A stretch of DNA of 64,000 bases from Drosophila miranda. Lineage: Eukaryota > Arthropoda > Insecta > Diptera > Drosophilidae. Within the stretch, counting starts at the first letter, position 1, and each line of letters opens with the position of its first letter. The stretch lies in the NCBI RefSeq assembly GCF_003369915.1, contig NC_046677.1, forward strand, positions 14,260,001 to 14,324,000, written 5' to 3'. Under the pieces are notes generated by a model. The model was not told the origin of the DNA. It worked only from the letters and a program-made list of their open reading frames with translations, and did not search any database. The position numbers and the translations under genes were made by a program. This document shows positions 1 to 13,289 of the stretch, piece by piece.

Positions 1-3000
1 CATACAATTGAAAAGTGCAGAGTGCCATCACCAGACCGCGTACAGGAAACTGATGCTTCTGCTCCTCGTCTTCTCCGCATTGTGCCACACTTGCATCAAT
101 TTCGCAGCCATTAGTGAGCGCGCGCCCACTTCATTGATGGAGCCGTCTACCCACTCGACACGCAATGTCTGCCCAGTCCAGATCTGTTCGTGTTGCGTGT
201 GCGCACTGTAAGAGCTGTTGACTGTGCAGCTGTCTGGTATGATCTTTTGAGATCGGTTGTGTCTGGCTTTAAGGGTCGCTGGCGTTGGTTAGCGAGTGGT
301 TAGCCACTCTCTAGCTTGGGAGCCCAGCAGCCGCACACTGGTACAAAATGCGATATAAAACGGAACCCTAGACCCCTAAATACCGTCTTTGTCTACCCCA
401 CAAGGAGACCTACAGGGTGGTTCATCAAGAGGCAACGAGTATGAACGAATGATTGTTTTGTATTCAACCACTATAACCGCAGTACTCCTAATACCCCGCC
501 AATGCAAATGAATTGACTTACGATTTCCTCTATCCATTTACGGACTGTGGCTTCCTTTCCAAATAACTGTTGGCACACTGTGCACACGCACAAACAACAA
601 CCTTACGACAATCTTTGTCTCCGCTTTGGTTTCCTTCGTGTGCCTCCCACTTGCGGTCTGGTCGAGTCGATGCTTCGGCAGCCGCAGGCCCCACGAAACA
701 AAATGAAAAGCGACTGACTCCGAAGGCAAAATGAAAATGGGCTGGCTCTCAGAGCGCCAGCAGATTGTTAACCTCTCTCTCTCTCTCTCTGTCTCTCTGT
801 CTCTCTGTCTGAAGGGGCTCTCAGAGAGCGGACTATTTCTAATGGAGCCCCCATTTGATGGGGTCGGTTCCATTTCGGTTTTAGTCGCTCGCGACGCCTT
901 TAACTCAATAGAGAGCGCGGTGCGCGCGCGTATCATCGGTTCTAACAAAATATAAGGACAACAAACTGTCAAAGTGCATTGAAAAGTGCGGAAAAGTGCA
1001 ATCGGGAGGAAAAACAATAAAAACCAGCAAAAGCCATCCATCAGTCAAGTGTTCAATGCTCGCAGACGCGTAACGAAGCAACAAAAAGTCAACAAAAATT
1101 GATGAAAAATCATTGGAACTCGGTTGGTGATATTGCGGCAGGTGGTAGCGTGGGAAATTGTTTACTTTGCTCGGAGGAAAACATCAGAGTAGGAAAGTAA
1201 GACAAATAGCAGATAAAACAATCCGAAAAGCAATGATAAAAGATAAAAGATAGGCGAGGAATGTCGCCAGTAGCTAAAAATCGCATTGGGGACTTGGGAT
1301 CTACTCAGATTAACGGACAATGTTTTGCTTTCCTCCAAACATCTTAATTTGCACTAATTATGGATCCAATTAGAAAGCTACAAGACATCCAGATAGATGA
1401 GGCGTTTGCCCCCTTGTGGCAGCGCATAGAGATTTGTTGGCCGTCATTAATTTTGTGGGGGACCGACCGACTGAACGGATTAGATCGTAGGCGTTGAGAT
1501 GGAAATTTGTTTTGTGTATTTCTGGAGGGGAAATGATTGAAAAGAAATACAAAATACCAAACACAAAACCAATTAAATTGTGCCCACTTAATCTATTAAA
1601 ATTATGACATATTTCACATATTTTAAGCACTCGAAATAAAGAGAGCAGTGGGGAGGGAGCGAAGGGAGCGAAGCGTTTCCTAGGGGAAAAATTACAAAAG
1701 TATCTCGGGTTACGAAAGCAAATGGAAACGCTGGAGAATGATGTAAACGCAAACGCCTGACAAAGTGCTCACAAATAAACATTTCGTTGTTGTTGTGGTG
1801 TTCAATCGAATGCACTCATGAGAATCCCCTTTCGGACTGCCCTGGCCTGCCCCTGCCCCTGTCCCTGCCCCTGCCCACCCACGTAAAGCACTTTCTTTGG
1901 CCCTGCTGTATCTCTCGAATCTCCCGGATCTCTCGGATGCGACCGAAGCACAGCTGATGCCACTGTCTGGCCTGAAGCCAGATCTGTCGATAACTTCCGT
2001 TTGAAGCTCCTCTCTCGGCTCAGTCCACGCCTAATCTGGCACTACTTAGCACCTCTCCTCAGCTTATTCTTAGTGCAATGAGTTCATCGCTGTTCGAATG
2101 TCGAATTTCGATTGCTGCTCAGCAGGTTCCTATTCCTATTCCCTCCATCTCTGCCGATCGCTCTCCGGCACATTTAACACAATGATTCTTATCTCTAAGC
2201 CATTAAATTTCAATTAGTGTTTGTTTCTGTTGCTTCAGAGGAGGGGGTACTTGTTGGCACATTCCTTATGTATTTTCACTTCCTCGTAGCTCACTTTAAA
2301 AAGCATTCAAAGCAGGGAAAACTCCAGGAAAATCCCTTGTTAAATATTTATGTACTTTCTGGAGCAATCCACACCACCATCCACTTCTGTAACGCAAAAG
2401 TCCCACTTATCTTATCACCACGCAAGATTACAGAAGGGTACTCCATGGACAATCCGTTGGGGAATGTACGCCATAAATTGGGCTGGTTTATCGGCAGAAA
2501 GGCCAATGATATGCCCAGAGATCGGATAATATACATATCTGCCCGAAGATCACGAGTCTCGCGGTGTGTTCTCCGTCCTGCTTTTGTTGGGCCCGCTCTC
2601 TGTTCTTTTCACCTTCTTGCGCCTTCAGCAAGGTCAACACTCGCAACCCGCATTCACGCACACATTTTATCTACTTGCTAATAAAATATTTATATTGAGA
2701 TCGCACCGATCTCGTGGAATTTCCTTTCGTGCCTTTGACTTTTAGATACAGAGACTCGTAGTAGAAGGCAGACCCCAGACCGTTGGCCGAAACGATTGCC
2801 AACGAACGTCATTGCCCATCATCCATCCGCACGGAGTAATGTAACGGGAGGCCCCTCCCCTCCCCGCCACTCCCCACAGGTGTTTCTGTCGGTCGGAGGG
2901 AAACTTATTTGTTTATAAAATAGCCTGGAACGTGGAAAGTGAGTTTCGCAGGTTTCTTTCACCTTTCTATCTTTCTTTTTTTTTTTTTTTTTTGGCAAGG

Positions 3001-5204
3001 CTCTGCGGAAATCTTTTGCCGCATTTTCAATTAATTCTCCCCCATTCTCCCCAGTTTGGGTCTCCCTTCGTTAGTCACGGGTTCGTTCTCATACCAGAGA
3101 GGAGATCCAAAGACGACGACCGAGACGTCGCCTTTGATTTGCCAGAAATTGTAGTTGTTTTTTGGTTTTGGTTGTATTTTTAGTTGCCAATCATTGGTGT
3201 TGACGTAATTTGGCAACCTTGATTCCCCCCCTTCCCCTGCCTTTCCTTTCCTTTTCTTTCCCTTTCTATCCCATCCCGTTGACGGGTATTTTTGGTATCG
3301 CTTTGTTTTTAGTTTCAGAATTTATCTTTATTATTTTTTACCTTTTCCAATGTGTCGTCGCTGCGTGTTTTGTTTGAAACAAACGCGAAACGAAACAAAA
3401 TGTGTGGCCGGGATGTTCGTTTGGGTATTTTTATGATTCCATAAATCTGTCTTTATGGATCGTTTGGCGCTCAACTTGATCTGGGCATAGATCTAGTATA
3501 TGTACTATGTATCCGCAGTTGATCGTAAATTCTGTTGGATCCATAGATCATCTATTGAGACTCACCCACCCACCCACGCACGCACCTTCTTTAGCTGATT
3601 TATAGATCATGCTGTCTGGCTTTTGATCTGGTGATCACATAGATTAAGAGACCTCACCTCACTCCTCCAGGTTCAGTTTATTGGTCTAAGGGATCCCCAT
3701 GTAATCTTCTGTCTGCAGATTGTCTGGGGAGCATTTATTCGGCTGAAGAGATATTCCTTTCATCTCAAATCATTCACTGATTGATTACTTCTGATCTCAA
3801 ACGCTCTCTGCGGATTAATGGTCAATCAGCTTCAGTGATTTTCCATCCAAAATATATCTTTCGTCGCTTCATTCTCTCAAATGCACTCCGAAGGCACACT
3901 CCCTAGACAACCATTTGTTGGAGCAGGGAATGGGGCGCCTACAATAGTTTCTTCATGTATGCTCGGGGGCAAAGCTCTGTCGACGACGACAACGACAACA
4001 ACGACCCATCGACGAAATCCACAAAATCCACACTGACAGGCAGAACTCAATGCAAACAAAACGACAAATCCGTCGTCGAGCCCCGAAAGGCCAAAAATAA
4101 AAATGCGCTTATAAATAATTCAAATGAAACTTTTAGCTGCCGGTAGATGAGAGCCAGCCACAAAAGCAGGCAAAATAAAAGAAACACAAACCTCAGATAC
4201 AAAATAAAAATGTCATTAGACAGTTCCTTGGTTATTTATTGACTTCTCCGTAAAAAAAAACCAGTGAGTTGAAAGCGAATAACTCCATCGGAACAATGGA
4301 TAGAACAATGTACGGAAAAATCGACCCAGGAGCACGACAGCCATATCGTACAGCTCGGAGCAAGGGCATCCTGCCTGGCTGTAAGTATCCACAATAGTAT
4401 TCCCAATTCAAGTCCTCTGGCAGGAGAGATCTGTTGTCTAGGTAGATGTAGATGACGATGGAGGTAACAGATGTACATATCTCCCGATTTAAATAAAAGA
4501 GAAATTGATATGCAATTCTTTCTAATCTTCCTGCTTTGTTAATTTTCCATTGAGATGGAGGATTGAGAAACCAACCAGTTGTATCTTCCCACCAGAGATC
4601 TGCGCGGCATGGTTTCACTCGCAACATACTCGTAATTCCAATAGAATGCACTCGAATCGAATTGAATTGAGCGAGTGCGAGGCATACGATTAAACGAGTT
4701 TATGTAAATGGGATAGGTCATTCGGTTATATGAGCTAGGGTAAAAGAACGGAAAACGAAATGAAAGAAATTGCATATGGGCGCTACTTGCATTGCTTTTC
4801 TAAACTAGACCAATGAAAAGATCCTTGTGATTTTTGCTGCAAATATGTAAGAAAATGCATTCGAAAACCAATCGTAATTCTCACACATTCAATTCGTGCT
4901 ACTTCTTTTAAATGTTGTGCGTCCGAGTGAGCGCACTCATTAATTCAAACTCTATCAGCGCAGCGTTATATTTTAAGAACTGTTATTTTGAATGCCGGTT
5001 TTAGCCATTCTAGAAGACCTCTAGTTCCCACCACGCCAATACCAATAACTACCAGATGTCCAGCAAGACACCAGACACTTTTGTTGTCAAAAGTTATCTT
5101 TTGTTAACACAAGTGAATGTTTGGTTTCTAATAAAAAGTTTAATCCACAACCATATATAACCCATACAATAATTGTTAACGAATTCCACCGATACTCCAC
5201 CGAT
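1..5204. other. Gene-free 5' flank
   Basis: No reading frame here has convincing coding character; the open frames are short, start from non-ATG codons and have no GC-ending codon bias. The stretch around 940-1070 (a TATAAGG-like box near 950 followed by A-rich text with repeated AAAGTGC) looks like a Drosophila promoter and 5' leader on the plus strand, but I cannot tie it to a coding exon. CT-rich and poly-T tracts occur at about 772-810 and 2976-2993, and a CCCCTG-rich tract near 1848-1878. Confidence 0.5.
772..810. repeat. (CT)n microsatellite
   Basis: A run of CT dinucleotides interrupted by GT units. Such tracts can bind GAGA factor in Drosophila; it lies about 150 bp upstream of a promoter-like stretch. 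Confidence 0.85.
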
Positions 5205-5825
5205 CTACTTCCACACAACAATCGATATTGTCTCCAGCTTCGGCGCCTCGCATATAAACCTAAACAGACTGTTTCCATCGTAGGCGCAGGGACGATCGTT
5301 CAGCTCGAATCCTTGGGAGTCCTTATATATGTAGCCCAAGTGAATGCAATGCTCTTTGTTCCCCGCGTTGTCGGGTTGTCCGTGAGCCCATCTCAGACTG
5401 TTGATCCGCTGGCCATTGGAGAACCACTTGTGGGTTCCCGTCTTGCCCAGATCGTTCCCAGAGCTCCAGTAGTTGCCCCGATCTGCATTTGCCGTTAGAT
5501 ACCTGGCAATGGCGTCGAACTCCTCGTCTGTCTCGAAGGTAACCAGCTCGGCTTCCAGCTCCCGGCATTTCTCGTAGGCCACGTACCAGTTGACTGACTC
5601 CCTCCCAAAGAAGTAGTATCCATCGCCGATCTTGATGAATGGTTCCGATTTCAGGACAGCACCAATGTGATTGCCTGTTCCCGCAGAAATTCGTTATTTC
5701 CTCCTCGGATTTGTACTTCACTTTGGAGCCTTACCATCATGTGTTTCAATGGTGAACCTTTCGCGGCCCCAGCCTTCCTTTGCGCTGGACACCAAAGCGA
5801 GGAACAGAACCGTGTACTTCAGCAT
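5205..5825 (-). CDS. Lectin-galC1: Secreted galactose-type C-type lectin (186 aa, two exons)
   Basis: The product is a small secreted lectin expected to bind galactose-type sugars with calcium, acting in hemolymph or on cell surfaces. Exon 1 (5825-5735) encodes a start MLKYTVLFLALVSSA, a clear signal peptide, and leaves one base; exon 2 (5674-5205) restores the frame across a 60-bp intron with GTAAGG donor and AACAG acceptor. The C-type lectin fold shows its four expected cysteines (YEKC, KEHC, DRPC, FICE), the WSSG region, and a QPD sugar-specificity motif in GQPDNAGNKEHC followed by FELND. QPD is the galactose signature of the family, against EPN for mannose. Length, motif and company with other lectins and paxillin suggest the Lectin-galC1 orthologue (37D in D. 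melanogaster); the symbol rests on memory of that locus. A TCAGTCAGT-like start sequence lies just upstream of the ATG on the minus strand. Confidence 0.85.
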
Positions 5826-8025
5826 TTCTTTGCCCACTGACTGCTTTGACTGCGACTCGAGGCACTACGTGGACGAATTTCTGTTGTATTTCGCGTTTCT
5901 TTCGTTTTAATTACATTTCGTAATCATTTCACAGAAATACTGATTGTCTTACTTTTGGTCGATGCGATTTTAAAACAAAGAAAGTTCAGAAAGGTTCACT
6001 AGAAATAAAGCAATCTGAATGTATTGGGAGAGATCGTTATTCATCGTTATTTTCAATTTGTATTTTGCTAATGAGAGCCGAAAGGATGTTTTATGCAGCT
6101 GCAACCTCTCGCTTCCAGCTGTCCTCGCATCTGTTGGAATTCGGATTTAAGTAGATGGACTCACGGTAAGCATGGACACTCAAATATCAGAAATAGCTGA
6201 ACAGAATGGCAGGACGATGAAGAGATGGGACTCGACTCTGTAGCCGAGCAGATTCTAGGCATCCAAGCATCACATTCCACAGGGGGAACTCTTTAATTTG
6301 TGTTTGGGTTCTTTCAGGTTCTGGTTTTCCTGCAAGCCAGGGACTTTTTGTATTCATATGTGCAGCGCGTCATCCGGCAGAGCCCCTCGGTCGGGATGTT
6401 TCTGACTAGGAGCCGCCTAATTGTGTTAGTATTTTAAGGAGAGGAAGGTAGTTAGTAGTGGATAAAATCGCACAACACATTATTCTGGATAGTTCTCTTA
6501 AGAGAGTTACGAGGGTCGCGAAATTATTGAGATCGGACATTACAATCGTTTGCTGGACTCATAGATACATAAGTATTCGGGAGTTTGTTTCACCGAAGGC
6601 TGGTCGTTTAAAAAAGTGCGAGAAGCAAGGGTCCAGGTGGTCAATAAAGTTCTTAAAAGGTAAGTTTCCTGGACCATGGGTGCCTTGAAATTCAGCTTAA
6701 CAGATTGGGCGAGGCTGCGGGCACAAGGACCAAGGCTCGTATAAAATTGCCCGTGCGAGATAAGTTTAAATGAAAACAAAATAAATTGCAGTGCTTGTTA
6801 AAGTATGTGGGGCATACTTTTGGGGCTTTAAACAGAAACCATTTCGGTGTAGAATTCATGCGAAAATCGTGTGCAATTTACATTTTGAGGAGTGTCCCAA
6901 GCACATAAATGTACGTACTCCTGATCTCCGTCAAAATGCGGTCTCGAAACAAAAAGAGGACAATTTTGATGCAAAATCTTCGTCGTGTAAAGAAGGAGAC
7001 ATGTAGTTGGGATGTAGATATTTGTAGGGAATAAATGTAGCAAACTGTAAAACTGTAAAATGGGTACTGTCGAATTTTCATCAGGCATTGGGTGCCTTTT
7101 ATCATACTAAAATTCCTTGAATTAGACTCTGAAGAGGTTGATGAGATTAGACATCAGACTTTAGTCCGCAAAGGAATGGTATTTTCCGTTCTAGCGCTGC
7201 TTTCCGTACTTGCAGCCGGAATGTCGCAAATCTACGGAGTAAATCGTTAGTCGGGACAGAGCGAGAGAGAGGCATTCAAGTTAACATCAGCCGACACGTC
7301 GGCTATGTAAACAAAACACGCACACACACAGGGGGTGACGTAATTGTAACACAAACGATGCACATCGTCCGCCCCTCTTTTCCCTTGAATAGCCTGTCCG
7401 TGGTCTACCTTCCTGTGTTGTTCCTAAAGGTCTATGTAAAGGTATGTGTTTGTTGGATCGTAGGACTCTTCTTAGTGTCTGCTTCGGTTGTTCTCAGTGT
7501 ACTGTGGCCGTTCTATGCCCTTCTTTACTTTATACCTTACTGCTGGGCGTTATTCTTTCCAGTTTCTATTCCATTGCTGCACTCGTGGGAGAGAGAGTGC
7601 GTCTGAAAGACTCGCTCAAAGAGAATCGAAAGAGCGGGTCTCCTTGGTGTTTCCGAGTGCGAGAAAGCTCCATTGGTAGCAAATTTACGTTCTCGGATGA
7701 CATTATTATTGTTCTACTCTCTATGCGAATGAGCCAGTTTGCTTATGGGAAATTTGTTAGACGAATCCACGTTTTATCGAATCCCTAGGATCACCCCAAC
7801 TAGAAGGGTAAATACCTTTCGGCTACCTGAAGTTTGCCGCCTCTGAGAGGCTTGGCCATGGAATGCTGCCTGTGCGACTGCTACACTGTTGGCCCACACG
7901 CCTTGCAGCATTTAGTTTACATTTGGCTGGGAGTACTGTTAATGACCCAAAGACGAGCAGCCAGCCCCTCGACTGCTTGCCAAGTGAATTCTCCAGCTGT
8001 CGGAGCTTCATTTGAATACTTCCAA
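5826..8025. other. Intergenic stretch between lectin and Paxillin locus
   Basis: No supported gene. Open frames here use atypical codons and lack splice partners. A short CA repeat sits at about 7319-7330. I see no RNA gene. Confidence 0.5.
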
Positions 8026-8135
8026 TTCAGTTTGCACTGCGTCGCCGTGCAGTCCTCATCGCATCGTCTGTCTCGTCGGGTCTCTCAACTGCAGCAGAAA
8101 CAGCCAGAAAAGTGAATCAATTGAAATGAGAATCG
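8026..8135 (+). promoter_or_regulatory. Possible upstream Paxillin promoter and first exon
   Basis: A TTCAGTTTGC start-site consensus near 8025-8035 is followed by an A-rich leader and an ATG at 8126 (context GAAATGAG). The frame runs only three codons plus one base to a strong donor G|GTAAGC after 8135. One leftover G is exactly the phase that Paxillin exon 2 at 13,389 needs, so it could give an N-terminus MRI joined to DALLADLQ. This is inference from phase and splice-site strength only; the intron would be 5.2 kb. Confidence 0.35.
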
Positions 8136-11100
8136 GTAAGCGGAGTCTGCTGTGGGCTGTGGAGGTGTGGGGCTCACTCGTATTACTATCTGGTATCTGG
8201 TAGTCGACGACCTTACTACGCGACTCATTCATTAGATCATTAGATCATTGTTCCCATTGAGGCGACAGCAAAACCAATTCTTGGCAGTGGGCGTTTGTGG
8301 TTTTCATTCGAACACTGTTCTATTTATTGCCAGGCACGACCCTCTGTTCGTACACTCTGTATGCGTACACATTGTCTGTATGTATGGACATCCCCATATG
8401 CCTGTAGTGTATAGGTAGCGCGTTTCAAAAGTATCAGAAAGGCAAATCCCCCAAAACAATATAAGGCATTAGTGAAATGATGTTAAAAATACACTGAGAA
8501 TTTAGTATGAATTTAAATATTTATCTTCGGTGGTACTACATGAAATGAAATCGGAACATGATTTATAAATAACTCAATAATTAAGAAACTTCATAGTGTG
8601 AATGTGCTCCACATCCTTTTCGTCGGAAACGTTTTCCGACCCCATCAAGTGTACATATATATTCTTGATCCGCAACAATCAGCATCCAGCCGAGTGGTTA
8701 TAGGCATGTCTGCCCGTCTTGCTTGTTGCCTTGTTTTCTGAATCCCTCCTGGATATCGCGTAATCTAGTGGCATCCACAATTTGAAAGATTTATTCCAAA
8801 TGAAAATTGACAGGTAGAATTCCCCCGCCTCTCTGTCAATCTATTTAACTCTCCCAATGTCGCTTAGCACGTGTTTTCTGTCGACAAGATTCTGTCTGGT
8901 TCCAGTTTATGTCCCTAATTATTACTGAGTAAATTAATTTCAATGCAAGCTCTCCTTTAATTATAATCCGCGCATTTGGTCGGATAGTCTTGTAACGCAC
9001 TGTATACTGATTCAGTATATACGAGTATTGTGCACCTGTGTAGGGGGATTACCAAAGATATTCTACAATAATTGCTGTGGTGATCGCCTCCGGGCACCGG
9101 TATCTGAGCCCCAATTGATTGATTACATTGATATTGATGGGTGATATGATCCCATAAATTAGAGGTCTTACAGTCCCAGTGCGGAAGTCGACTTGGATAA
9201 AAGCTCAGAAAACAATGAGTTAAAAAAACACTTCAAGAGCTTATCGGTAATGCAGAACCAGTTCTCATGGTTGACACGGGAAGGAGGGCCTTCGGGCTCT
9301 TCTTTTTGATAATCTCGCGCCCATTGTGGAATCCGGTCTGTGGAATCTATGTACGCTGTTAACCTTTGATCCACAAGATCAATTGAGCCAAATCGCGATC
9401 AAAACAAAACAGAATGAATAAAAGCAATTTCAATTTGTTGCTATTTGCTCATTTTCTGTTTTCTGTGTTCTGTTTTTGTTGTTTTACTAATTTTAGTTTT
9501 CGTTTCAAAGTCAAGTGATTCATCTACCAAAAAAAAAATCACTCAAAACACTAAAAGATCAGAGTGAAAATGAGACACAGAGAAAGAGAGTGAGAGAGCT
9601 CTCTGTGTCTTATGTTGTCCATTGCTGTGTAAACAGTAAAATGCTCATACCCGGGCCTCGTAGAGATCAAGGGTATATGGTGTTGGCAGCTATCAGTGTA
9701 ACACCCAGAATGAAGAGTTTCCCAGAGACCTGAGGAGCTACAGCAACCAATTTTTGGGTGTGCGTCTAGTATGACATCAGATTAGATCAAGTTTTTTTAG
9801 CATATACGGGGACTCGAGCTTGTGGACTCATAAATAGTGCTGTCATTGCTATCGTGTAATTATTGCAGTCAGAATTAGGCTCCCAGGCGAGGCTGGCACT
9901 CCCGCTCTCCTAGAGCCTAGATAACTATTCAAAAAGTGGTTGGTCACCGAACACTGTGCTTGCAGAAAGTGCATACATAGAGTACCCACAATGGCCTCCA
10001 CTGAGTGCGAGATATCCCGCGGGTCGAGACACTCGACAACATAGCCATGCGAGGCGAGTGAGTTTTCCGTTTGAGTTGGCTATGCTTTGAGTTATTCAGC
10101 ATCGGCGCCGTTTGTTGTCGGTCGTCGTTTTTACAGTTTGTTCAGTTGCTTTCAAGATTTTGCCGAGCGACTTTGCTTTGACTCGAGAGTCCGCGAATGA
10201 GTCCCGCGAGTGCCTGAGTGTGCGTGTGTCTGAGAGTGTGGGAGTTTAATTAAACCGTACGCAATCGATCAGCAATTAAAGCAACAACAACAACGGCAAC
10301 AAACCGAAACCGAAATCGAAACAGAAAGCAAATGAAAACGAAAGGGCCAAAAAAAGGAGCCGCATAAAACACACCAATGCAGAAATACAGAGAAGAGTCG
10401 TGGTCGGGTCGGGACGTGTGTAACGTGTGTGGAAGCGAGAAGAGGCAGAACAACAACATTGCTTCACCTGCTCACCCACGCTCTCTCCCTGCATCCACGT
10501 CTCTCTCGCTCTCTATCTCTCTCTCTCTCGCTCTGTGCACAGCATATTGTGCATGTAGTGGTGCCCTCTCTCTTACTGCAGCATTGTGCAAGCAAGCTGT
10601 CACTGCCATCTCAACAGCTGCTGTATGTCATGTGCTCTGACTCTCCCCTCCTCTCCACTCCGACGCCTTGATTGAGTGAAACTCTGCCCAGCCATCGCTT
10701 TCAATTGATTTTAATTGCAATTGTTCCATTGCATTCCATATAAATAATATTCCGAGTGTCTTTTAAATTCAGTTACATTGGCCCGTCTCCACCGCATAGA
10801 ATATTCATACAAATGTACATAAATGTTGTGTACATGTATGTACGTGCGTGTCCCCGTCTTCATCTTCGACGTTGACCCACTGTTGCGTGACGTTCTGATA
10901 ACCCTGCCCTGTCCTATTTTTAGACCCCCTTCCCAGACCCAGACACATCCCAGAAAATCGAAAGCCATCTGGGACCGCCCGACCGCCCGACCGCCCGACG
11001 TATAGACCATACCCACATATGGCGGAATGAATGATTTCCCCGTCAACCACATGTTCGATCTTCCATTTGGTACTATTTATAAGCATATTGCGAAATAAAT

Positions 11101-12471
11101 TGCTCGATCTCGCTTCCCAATATTCCCCCTCGCGCCCTCCCTCCCAGAGGCCCCCTGCTCCCCCACTTTGGATGCTTTTATTATATCCGTTATAGATGTG
11201 GCTGCCAACAAAATAATATAAATCGCGTCACACCTTATTTTCCTTTATGTAACTCAAAATCGTTTCATTCAATTGAGCGAGTGGGAAATATGTTTACTCT
11301 TGGGCTCCCATCCGTTCGCTCTCGCTCTCTGTTTGGCCTACAGGTGTGATGCTGTGTGCTCCCTCTAGAGTCGGACCATCAACTTTTGAACCTTAAGAAT
11401 TTTGTTAGATTTATTTGATGCCCTAAGCGCCTGCTGTCATGTTTCCCCTGTTTCCCCCTGCTTGTGGATAGTGACTTTGTTGGTGTGTTTGTCTTCGGTG
11501 TTATTGGTGGGTCAAACGGATTGGATGTGTTGGAGTGCGATGAGATGACAGCTGCTTCAAGGTGACGGCTACCCCTGAGAGTTCGTGCATGCGACCATTA
11601 ACATACAGCCAACGGAGATATTTCTGTAGAGCTTTCATAGAGTCATCGATGTTTTTTTGCTCTGCATTGCATTGAATGGGTATACCCTATCCTGTTCTAC
11701 AAGTATGATTGAGCCCCACACCCTATCCGAAAACAACATGTTCATGTTTCATAGCCATTTGCCGCCATTTCCTCGGCCATTTGCCCGTTCTCAGCCAAAT
11801 TATAAGCGAAAAGAATGCAAACAACATTAATTTGATCAAATATGTGTATAGCGTCCATAAGGAATCCACATATTCATACCCACACCAGTGCCAGTACCCA
11901 TACGCACACACAAGCTCGTAGTATTATGGCATCGCGTAGATATCGCGATATTTCTAGACTTGGTGCGACTTTTAGCCCGTTCGACAAGTTCGACCCACGA
12001 AAACTGAATCAAACAAATATTGTGTGTAGACAGCCGTCGGTGTCCCGTGTCCGTGTCCCGTGTCCCTCTCTTGCTGTCTCCGTCGTTGGCCAGTTTTCGA
12101 TGTGGCTGCAGTGTGGGTGTCTTTTCGGCTTGACTTTGTTTGGCTTGGTCCAACTCTGGACCAACTCTTCGAGTTGATTGAGTTTTCAGTGATCAAATTT
12201 GCTCGGATGGCAACTGAACTTTCGGTTGTTGCTGCCGTTTCTGTTTCTGTGTCTGTGTCTGATTTTGTTGCTGTTTCTGTTGCTGTTGTGCTGCGACTAA
12301 ACGCATACCGTTTATAGTGGTCCAGTGGAAGTCCGAAGCGGAATTTAGCATTAGCATACTGCAAAGGCAACAAAGTGCGAATCGAATAAGAGGAATATTT
12401 CAACATCTTCGCTTCTGGCCATATTCGTTAGCTGCTAACTGTGTTTCTGTGTTCCTCCTGGCCCGCCCGCG
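8136..12471. other. Paxillin upstream and 5' leader region, no coding exon seen
   Basis: Probably promoter and untranslated leader DNA of Paxillin. Around 10,090-10,330 there is a start-like TTATTCAGCATC followed by GTCGGTCGTCG and an A-rich stretch with repeated CAACAACAACA and CCGAAACCGAAA units, typical of fly 5' leaders. A CT-rich tract lies at 10,500-10,535. A second start-like TTTTCAGTGATC at about 12,183 precedes the coding exon at 12,472. None of these starts is proven. Confidence 0.45.
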
Positions 12472-12556
12472 ATGCCTGCCAAACTGATATCATCGTCGTT
12501 CCACAGTACGCCCCTCAACGACTGCTTTAAAGTGGGCGCGTTTGAGAGACGTTTGG
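12472..12556 (+). CDS. Pax: Alternative first coding exon of Paxillin
   Basis: This exon begins ATGCCTGCC (MPAKLISSSFHST) and runs 28 codons plus one G to a strong donor G|GTAAGT at 12,557. The last codon is TTG (Leu) followed by G, so joining to exon 2 at 13,389 rebuilds Leu-Asp and completes the LD1 motif LDALLADLQ. That is exactly what the other first exon at 13,290 does with CTT plus G. The codons are GC-ending, as in the rest of the gene. The resulting protein would be 617 residues, 18 longer than the isoform from 13,290. Alternative N-termini for fly paxillin are plausible, but usage cannot be seen from DNA. Confidence 0.7.
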
Positions 12557-13289
12557 GTAAGTTCGTCGCTCGTCGCTCGTCGCTCGTGACGTGACTGTTT
12601 GTTCGATTCGATGCTGTGGGTGTTAATGTGGGGCTAATGATAAAGTCATTCATGCCCTTTTGCGGGGGCCAACCCCCTCAATGGCCGTGGGGTCAAGTTC
12701 GACAAACAGGCCTACGTCTGCAGCAAGCACAAATGATTAGCTGTAGCTTGAGACTCCAACAAATACTGTATTACAGAAAACAAGTTGATTCCTATCTAAT
12801 TAAAGTTTTATTGCAACTGCAGTTTGCCTAGGATTCCTGACAAACCAAAATGCAATCCATTATTGGGCCCGGTTGGCACGTCCTTTCTCCCAGCAGCTCT
12901 AATCGCTCCTATGAGCCGCGGTACAGTGATGCTCGAGTGATCCTATCTGCGACCATATCTGGTCATCTGCCGCACTTATGGGGCAAGCTTTCAGTTCCCG
13001 CCCTCGCCATTAGCCAAGACACACACCACAGGCGAGAGCTGTGGAAAGGTCCCAAGTTCTTAGCGCTAGTTGGAAAGAAGAGAGAGAACAAACAAACGGA
13101 ACGTTTCCGATAAGCAACTTTTGTCCGAAGATACTGCCAGGCAGCAACAACAGTCGAGTGAATGGATTCTCCGTTCAGTTATCAAAGAGCTATGCGTCAG
13201 AGGCGCAGTGCCAGGTGCTTGGAATTGGGGAGTTAAGCAGAAGTTACGAGAGTTCCCGGAAAGAGTGAATTCACAGTTTCATATTGGCC

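Noticed and set aside
538-1041. A 167-codon minus-strand frame near the left edge
   Set aside because: It crosses the CT repeat and a promoter-like block; no start context, domain or coding bias.
8681-8740. tRNA-like GCCGAGTGGTTATAGGC
   Set aside because: No matching acceptor stem, anticodon stem or A/B boxes could be folded; only a chance D-arm-like string.
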